Positions 23,852-32,800 of a DNA stretch of 64,000 nucleotides are shown one piece after another. This DNA comes from Aristolochia californica (Eukaryota > Streptophyta > Magnoliopsida > Piperales > Aristolochiaceae): NCBI GenBank assembly GCA_029961685.1, contig JARWKL010000012.1, positions 16,229,227-16,293,226 on the forward strand. The letters run 5' to 3'. Both the position numbers and the translations under genes were made by a program. The first letter of the stretch is position 1; each line of letters begins with the position of its first letter. The notes beneath the pieces were generated by a model. The model saw only the letters and a program-made list of their open reading frames with translations, was not told the origin of the DNA and searched no databases.

Positions 23852-26800
23852 AAACGATACTGATTTTTATTAAGACAAAGCTCAAAAGAGCAATTTACAA
23901 AGGAGGGAAGTGAAGCCTTCCCAAACAATGAGAGATTGCTGGGAGGTTCTGAATTTTGCCAATTTATCAGCCAAAGAGTTGATTGATCTAGGAATGAGAT
24001 TCCAATTACAATGAGTAGAAGATATAATGTCAGTAATACTATCAATGATAGGCCAGTGGCACCAAGGGGGGGAGATGTCTTTGGAACACCAACTAATAAC
24101 AGTCTTCGAGTTACCTTCAATGATTAACTTGCGTGTTGTTTTTGAGACTGTTTAGGATCATAATGGCTGATTCAAGTGAAATTTTTACTTCATTGAGAGG
24201 ATCTATAAGTTCAGAAGGAAGGAATACTATTATAATAAATACTGAGAGACTGAATGGCCAAAATTACTTGAGTTGGTCACAATTAGTTCTTCCATATTTG
24301 AAAGGTGAGAAACGTTGATTTGTAGGCCAACACATAAACACAAGACATCTCAAGGGAAGGAGAAAGGAAAGGAACTCTATCTCTTAGGAGAGAGGAGAGA
24401 AGAAACCAAGGGAGAGAGAAGAGGAAAAGAGAGTTGTAAGAACGAATTTGAGCCAAGTGAAAGAGGTTTGAATGCTCTACCCCATGCCTTAAGGATGTAT
24501 TCATAGATATGAGAAGGTGTTTACAAAGACTACAATGCCTTTAAAGTTATATGCCTCTGAAATAACTGTTGAATCTCCTCCTTAGGACCAGAATAAGAAG
24601 TCGTGCCTCTGCTTGTCATAGTGGAGTTTGCCAATGCTGCCAAATTTCTCCCAACATTTAATAAGAGAAGTGATTTATTCTGCCACAATGAATATCTTCC
24701 TATCCACTCTATCACTACAACCATAGCCTCAAATAGAGGAATCTGGACCACCACCTCTATTACTGCTCCCACAACCTCGGGCCTCAGACTTACTAAATGA
24801 TGAGTGGAGCTTGAGAGCAGTTGCATCACAGAGTCTTGTAACCTTGTCACTTTTATGTTCTACTAAGCCTTTTGCCCAAATGACTAGGTTAAAAGCTTGT
24901 TCAAGTATGATCACATCATCATTAGCAAACAATTGTGCCTATATGGCATCATATTCAGATCCAAGACCATCTTAAAACCTTGCCACCTAAATTTGATTCT
25001 TTTTCTTACGAATATCATCCACATTCGTAGCAAACAAACAACACATGCTCTCAAATAAAAAAAAAAACAGCATGTAAACAAATTGACTCCTTTGATTTTC
25101 AATTAAAAAACCCTTGGGAACTATTTATTTATCAATTATTGAACCAATAAGATCCCACCTTACATCAAAACTGTTTGTCCACTTAGAAATATATTGTCTA
25201 CTCAATTCCCCAATAGGCACCAAACTCTTAATTTGATGTTTCCCATATATGAATCATTAAAAAATTAGTCAAACAGAATTTTTTTCTTTTATAGATTTTT
25301 CTCAAAGGTAGTCCATTTCCCATGGAAAATATTTCACACAAAGGCACTAACTCACTCTTATACAATTTACCTTCAGGGCCTTCTTGTTTTTGGTACTGTG
25401 GGTTTACTCCAAATTTTGTAGCTAACTACATGGAAAAACTCATTTAGCTTAACTTCATACACACTAAACCACCAGATCACTACAACCATTTAATTAAATA
25501 CAAGTTAACCGATAAATTTTAGGACTTACGTTTGCTGGACATTGTGGTAGTAATACATAGTTCCCCTCATTGTACATGGTAACAAGGTGACTTCACAGAT
25601 AGTTTATAACACAACATTCATCTAAGTGACCAGCACAGTCTCATGACATTAGACCATAACTAGCTCTCGGTGTGAAACTCTGACAAGTCCAAACAGAATA
25701 GAGAAATGAAAATTGAAATGATTGTACCTGCAAATAAGTTATAGCTCGACGGAGATCACCTTGAGAAATAGAGCTTAAAGTTGTAAGAGCCTACATTAAC
25801 ACATTGTAAATTTATCCAAAGAAGTTGAAGAGATTTCACATAAATAATAAATCATAAAATAGACTAAAAATTATCCAATAAAAACCTCAGCATCCACATT
25901 TAAGCCCTCTTCTTTGCAAATGTGTATGATGCGGCTACTCATGATTTCTTCAGATAGAGGCTTGAATCTAAACTTTGCACATCTTGAAGCCAGTGGCTCT
26001 ATTATCCTTCACAAGATGAGATCAAGTAAGTCAAATCCAATTCTAGTCCACAGCTTCTCTTGGTAAACTAAAAGGAGGCAACTGAAAAGACAAATAGAAG
26101 ATACACTTCAAACCCCCCCTAAACACAAAAAACATACCTGCTGATGTAGTTACAAATGAAGAAGAACCGTGTCACTTTGGAGTATGTTTCCATTGTACGT
26201 CTTAAAGCATTCTGTTGAACACTTACAATAGTATCATATGTATATCCAATTAAAACAATGTAAATGTTAATGAGCGGAAAAACTGCAGAAGCAAATGATG
26301 CCCCAAAATAGCTTGTATACCTGAGCATCTTCAGTCATCGAATCAGCCTCGTCCAGTATAATAATCTTAAAAGGAGGACAGGGATAAATTCTGGAAGTTA
26401 CAGTGAAAATCAGCCATAGTAAAAATCATTTTTGCACGAAAATCAGTCATGAAGCCATTTAAATGCTTCCAGAATTTGTGTGCACAGGGTAAAAAAGAAA
26501 AGTATACCCCTGGCGGCCACCAGAACCAACAGCAACAGCAGCAAAATCCTTGATCTTAGTTCGTACAACATTTATTCCACGATCATCACTAGCATTTAGC
26601 TCCAGTACTCTCGACTTATAGAGTTCAGGACTGTAGAGAAAATGAATAAAAAGCAAGCACTTGGCCACAATATAATTCTTACTATTCAAAAAAAAAATTA
26701 TCTTATTCCTAATAAGCATCTAGTATAGCAAAATATGCAAATGAATATACACACTTAACAGCCTGCAACAATCCAAAACACCTCAGGGCACTAAACTACG

Positions 26801-29800
26801 ACATGCCTAACATTGTCTATGAAAAAGAATAAGGAGACCAAAGGAAGAGCAGGCAACAAGAAAAGACAATTGTAAATCCATAGTTAGACATGCAATCAGA
26901 TAACAAATATTCTATTCAGAGTAATGCTGTGCTAATTACTGTAGTTTGCTTATAGGTTGGCAATAATGGTTTCTTTCAGTTAAGGTTTGTAAAAATTAGG
27001 GTTTTAGGTGTTGGAAGAAGAGAAGATGGAAGAAGAGAGAGAGAGAAGAGAGAGTTTGAGAGAAGCTCCAAAGCAAGCTCGTTGGGAGTCATCCACGACC
27101 CCTGCTCTATTTAATAAAAAAGGGTTTGAAGAATTATAAAAATACCGCTACATACACAATAATACTTCTTCTCCTAATATCTCTCAAACTATGTATCATA
27201 TGTACATGAAAATTAAACGATAGACAAAATTCTATACATAGAACAAGATTACATATTGAAATAACTCCACCTAAGTAGTGAAATGACCAAACTACCCCTG
27301 GATATATTTTCTAACACTCCCCCTCAAGCTAGAGCATATATATCCAAAAGTCCCAACTTGCCACAAAAGGATAAGAATTCTCACTTGCCTAGTGCCTTGG
27401 TGAAGATATCTCCAAGCTAATCTCCAGATTGGACAAATGGGGTAGCTACCTCTTTCTTCATCACAACATCCCGAATAAAGTGACAATTTACTTCTATGTA
27501 TTTAGTCCTCTCATTTTTTTTTAAATGTTAGTCCTCTCATGAAAGACTAGATTGCTTGCAATGAAGATATATGCACGTCGGTTCACTCTGGTAGAAACCC
27601 AATTCCTATGAGACGAATCTGACTCACGTCAACTCTCCCACTGTGTGAGCCATTGCCATGTATTCAATTTCGGCACTAGATCAGACGACAACATTTTGTT
27701 TTTTACTTTTCCAACTAATCAGGTTGCCTGCTAAGTAAACACAATAACTGGAGGTTGACTTCCTATCTGTTGGCCCAAGTTGCTTCTCAAGAGGGTAAAT
27801 TGGGAATTACGAGTTTAATAACTTAATGCATGCAATAATAAATCAAGTAAATATGCAAAATAAAAGCGTAGAAATTCACACACCACAATATTGACGCTAA
27901 ATGCTTTGTTATTGATGTTCCCCTCACCACCCAAGAATCTATGCTTGAGAAATTCCACTAATTTAGCTCTATTAGCTAGAATTACACAAAATAGATTTTG
28001 GGTCTCTTTTAAGCCATGTGTATGCTCAAATACACAGTTTACAATATAATCTTCCCAAGAGATAGCTAAACTCTAGCTCTAGTAAGGCTCATTCTATCTA
28101 GATTTAACAAGGTTCTAGATGAACCGATTTCAAATTGAAAAATACAAAGAAAGGTAAAACTTACACCTTTGTCAATTGAAGAGAAATCCTTATCCTTTGA
28201 GAGTTCTAAGCTTCCAACCTTTGTAACACAAAGTAGAATATAGGAGCTTGACTATGGTGTATGCAAGGAAATGGAATGAGAAAAAAGTGTACAATTTTGC
28301 AAAGAGATGGTATGAGAAAGAAGTGTACAATTTTGCAAGGAGATGGTATGAGAAAGAAGTGTACAATTTTGTAAGGTTTTGGCTCTCTCTTTCTCAAAAA
28401 TGCACTTAGGAAGAATTTTAAAAAGGATCAGAATAAATGCTGGTGGATATACCAATAAAAGCTCATTAAAATCTCAATGGGAGTTTTGGTGGGATATTTA
28501 TAAGTTCCCCAAGCCAAACTAGTCGTTTTTTGCCTATTTACAAAAAGTTGAATTTATGAAGTGGTTGATCAATCAATCATGTGTAACGGTTATTTTTCTG
28601 TATGAATGTGACTTATTAATCGATGGTATGATCGATCAATATCTTCACGTTGGGTTCAACATTTTAAGTTGATCGATCAATGTATATGGTATGATCAATC
28701 AATTAGAATTCCCACTGGCAATGCATTGCAAGTATGATCAATCAATAACCTTGCTATGATCGATCATACTTTATGTTCATGACTAGAAAATTTTTGTATG
28801 ATCGATCAGTCTCTGAGGTCAATCAATCAATCAACATGAATTTGTTTTTCCTGGACAGTATTGATCAATCAATCCAAATGGGCTGATTGATCATGCTTTA
28901 TAGCATAGATTGGCCATGTGTTAGATGACTGATCAATCAACCTTGGTTGATCGATCATGCTTTATATTTTTGGCATGTGCCCTTCTGGTTGATCGATCAT
29001 TCCAGTGTCAATTCAACATGTGGATTCTTAAAGCATGGGAATTAATGATCCTAAGTGGTTCTAAGATATATGAAATATATGTATGCATTTGTAAAGCCAT
29101 GTTTGAATGCAAAATATGTCCCAAGGCTCCAAATTTGCATTGTACCTCAAGTTTTGGAAGAAATGGATTGTTCACTTACATAGACTGAGTTTTTGACTTT
29201 TCTCAGTGATTCCTAAAAGTCTAGTCTTCGATTTTTCTTCATCTTCTGAGGGTGCTTCTTCAAGAGTTCTTTGTCATTTTATGGAGCTTGAGGCATTTGA
29301 GAAGCTTGTATCGATTCAATTCTTTAGACCTTTAAATTGATGTCTCTTGAAGGAAAAGTATCTGAAATACTTTATTTACATTTGTCAGCTCAATTAAATT
29401 TTGTTATCATCAAAATCAAGAAGGGAATCAACGCTCAGTTAAATACTGTCTAGTTTGGAACCAGCATAATCCGCTTTAGAGAAAGCTTCAATTTTCATAT
29501 GGCCATTGGGTCTAAAAAAAAGACCCTTTCCTGGCACCCCTTTAAGATACCTCAAAATTCATTGTGCAACTTCTATGTGAATTTTGCGTGGATGCTACAT
29601 AAACTGACCCACTACACTTTACTGCAAATGAGATATTATGTCTAGTAATTGTTTCATATATGAGTTTACCCACTAATCTCCAATACAGTGTCCTACCATT
29701 TAACTTTACACTCTGATCATCATGGAGATCATGTCCCACTTCCATTAGAGTATCAGCTAGCTTTGCCACTAACAAACCATATTCTTGTAACATATCAGTT

Positions 29801-32800
29801 ATATATTTCCGTTGTGTCAAGACAACTCTTTCTTTGCTTTTTGCCACTTCAATGCCTAGGAAGTATTTCAATGGTTCCAAGTCCTCGATTTGAAAATGTG
29901 CAACTAAATGGGACTTAGTTTCCTCTACACCAGAATTGTCACTCCCTGATAAAATAATATCATCAACATAAACTAGTAACACCACAATCCCGAATGGCAT
30001 CTTCATTATAAAGGAGTGATCACAATGACTCCTCGAGAATCCCATAGATATCGCAGCTTGGGCACATTCATGTGAATAATCATTGTCCTAGCAGCTTCCA
30101 GTAAATGACAATTCTTATGTTCAACCACTTCATTTTGCTAAGAAGTGAAAACACAAAACATTTGATGAATTATCCCTAGGCTTTAACAAAAAAATATGAA
30201 ATTTGTGATTCAATAACTCAAGGTCATTGTCAGTATGCAAAACATGGAGTGAGACAGCAAACTGATTCTTTATTTTATTATAAAAAAGTTTGAATACATC
30301 AAAAACCTTAGATTTCTCCCTAAAGGAGGTAAATCCAAATGCACATACTAAAATTATCAATTAAAGAAATAAAGTACTATGACCAAACTGACTAGTCACA
30401 TGACAAGGACCCCAAATGTCGGAGTATACAATCTCAAAAAGACGGCTAGACTAGTGAGGTGAGACTGGAAATGAACTTCTATGATGTTTTCCCAATTGAC
30501 ATGACTTGCACTGAAATGAAAAAATGGAAGGAAATTCTAGGAAGATAAATCGGTTTTGCTGTTGACAGATGACCTAATCGCAAGTACCATAGTAGAGGAG
30601 AATTTGCTGAGTATAATGCCTAGAGAGGTGGTTGTCCATGTATTTTTTTTTAAACGATGCTGAATTTTATTAAGAGAGCTCAAACGAGCAGATTACACAA
30701 GGGGAAGCCTTCCCAAACAATGAGAGATTGCTAGGAGGTTCTGAATTTTGCCAATTTATCAGCCAAAGAATTGGCTAATCTAGGAACGAGGTTCCACTTA
30801 CAATGAATGGATGACACAATGTCAGCAATACAATCAATGATTGGTCAGTGGTGCCAAAGAGAGGAGCTTTCTTTTGAACACCAGTTGATGACAGTCTTTG
30901 AATTACCTTCAATAATCAGTTTGCCATGGAACCATTCTTTCAAGATTTGGAGGCCGAACAGAAGAGCACTCACTTCAGCAATATTTGAATCAGCAATACC
31001 CACCGGCCCTGCATAGGATAGAATAGGATCTCCACTGCTGTCTCTGAAAACACCACCAGATCCAGCCGGCCCAGGACTGCCTAAAGCACTGCCATCAAAA
31101 TTGAGTTTGATGCAATCGTAAGGGGGAGGATCCCAGGTGGCCATAACCGGATTCCTACGGGGGCCCGCCATGTGCGCTATCAAACCCCAATTTTCTCGAA
31201 GGGAGACGCCCGATAGAGAAGCAAACTCCTTCCTAGAATGTAGCGTCTTCCTCATCACGAGATCTTGAAATACACAGTGAATAGGATAAAATGTGAAAGA
31301 ATAATTCATAGATTTGGCTAGCTGACTGACAAATAACAAATTTTAAAGGAAATTTGGGGACAAATAGTGTTGATTGAGGATACAAGGAGGTTGGAGTGAT
31401 AGTGCCTACTCCTTGAACAGAAGAAGTAGACCCATCAGCTAGATTGACGTGCTTTATATACAAGGACTCCTTCAAATCAGAAAATAGTGACGATATACCT
31501 GACATATGCTTGGTACCCCTGAATCAAGAACCCAGGATGGTGACGAGCGAATATGAAAAGTTGACATACCTAAGCTGGCACCAATAGGAGTAGGAACAAC
31601 GATGGAAGCATGAGCCACAAATGTAGAAAATGAGGCAACATAGATCTAAGCCATACGTTGTGCAATTTGTTGTTGCAGTTGTATCAACTATTGCAACTCA
31701 TCTGGAGCTCCCGGTGTAACAGAGGTAGAAGTGTCGGAAGTACCACTCCGACTATCATGGATAGTGGAGTTAGCCCATGCTAATTTTCCAAACTTAATCC
31801 AACATTTGTCAGAATATTGGTTACTTCATCCACAATGAACACATTTTCTTTTTGACTTATCATCACCATAGCCTCTACCTCGACCGGAGCCCGCTCTACC
31901 TCTACCTTTGCCAGTACTTGTGCAACCTCTAGATGAGTCTATGAGGGCCGATGTAGTGTCTGAAGCATTAAGAGTCATAACTTCCATTATCTTGCCATCT
32001 TTACCTGCTCTGGGTATTATCGTCTTCTCAGCCCTTATAATTCAATTGAAAGTGGTAGAGAGAGTAGGAATCTCATCAGAAGCTAATACTTAGGCTTTAA
32101 TCCCATCAAATTCAGTGCCTAACCCATCAAGAAATTTTACCACCAGCAACTGATTTTGTTGTTTCCTAAATTCCCTTTCATCCATAGTGAATAGATGATA
32201 CACACTGATCTCCTGCCATATACCCAAGAATGCACTATAGTATTTTGTGATAGATTTATTTCTTTTTTTCAACCCAAAGAAATCAATATATAGCTCATAA
32301 ACTCAATAAAGGTTACCTTCCTGAGCATACAAAGACTCTAAGGACACCCACATAGCTTTTGTTGTCTCACAATTCATCACTTGATTTCTCAATGTGGAAT
32401 CACAACTATTGACAATCCAAGTCATAACTTGGTTGTCCTCTGCCTCCCAATCATCATCTATAGGGACCGGAGGATCATCTCTAATAAATTTTATCTTTTT
32501 TCTTGCCTTTAGATAAATTTTGATAGATTTCGCCTAATTAATATTGTTAAGGAATAGCCCCACATGGATTAGTGAGTACAAAGATCTTGAGTTAATTAGT
32601 AGGGAAAGAGATTTTCTAAGTTGACTAGTCATTTTGGGATAGGCCTTGGACCCAACTTAACAAATATAATTAGACCCTATCAATTTCTTAGATGTAATCA
32701 TAATTGTGTCTTTTCCATCATATCTTATATTTACTCTCGATGAAGTGTAAACTTCTCCTGAATCGGCCCTAATATATATATAAATCACAAAATAATCAAT

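Larger units (their letters stand above)
12766..25727 (-). other. RFC4: RFC4 intron 8 (12,962 nt)
   Basis: The largest intron. It holds a MITE, an unknown open frame, two copia elements in opposite orientation, a LINE reverse-transcriptase fragment, a full-length 6.5-kb LINE and a short LINE tail, nested in one another. The first 790 nt by coordinate (12,766-13,557) and the last 480 (25,250-25,727) show no element. Confidence 0.85.
27768..29445. mobile_element. 1.68-kb insertion, probable solo LTR
   Basis: Interrupts copia RNase H between segments that are contiguous in the related copy near 6,750. Flanks CTATC (27,763-27,767) and CTGTC (29,446-29,450) look like a target duplication with one change. 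It begins TGTTGGCCCAAG and has ttgttatcatcaaaatcaag near its end, as long copia (Sirevirus-type) LTRs often do, but the last bases are not CA. It contains a 36-bp minisatellite and a cluster of TGATCRATCA motifs. No significant open frame. Confidence 0.55.

Noticed and set aside
28565..28998. CRISPR-like repeat array
   Set aside because: The repeats are 10-bp palindromes with irregular spacing in a plant nuclear retrotransposon. No constant repeat length, spacers or cas genes.
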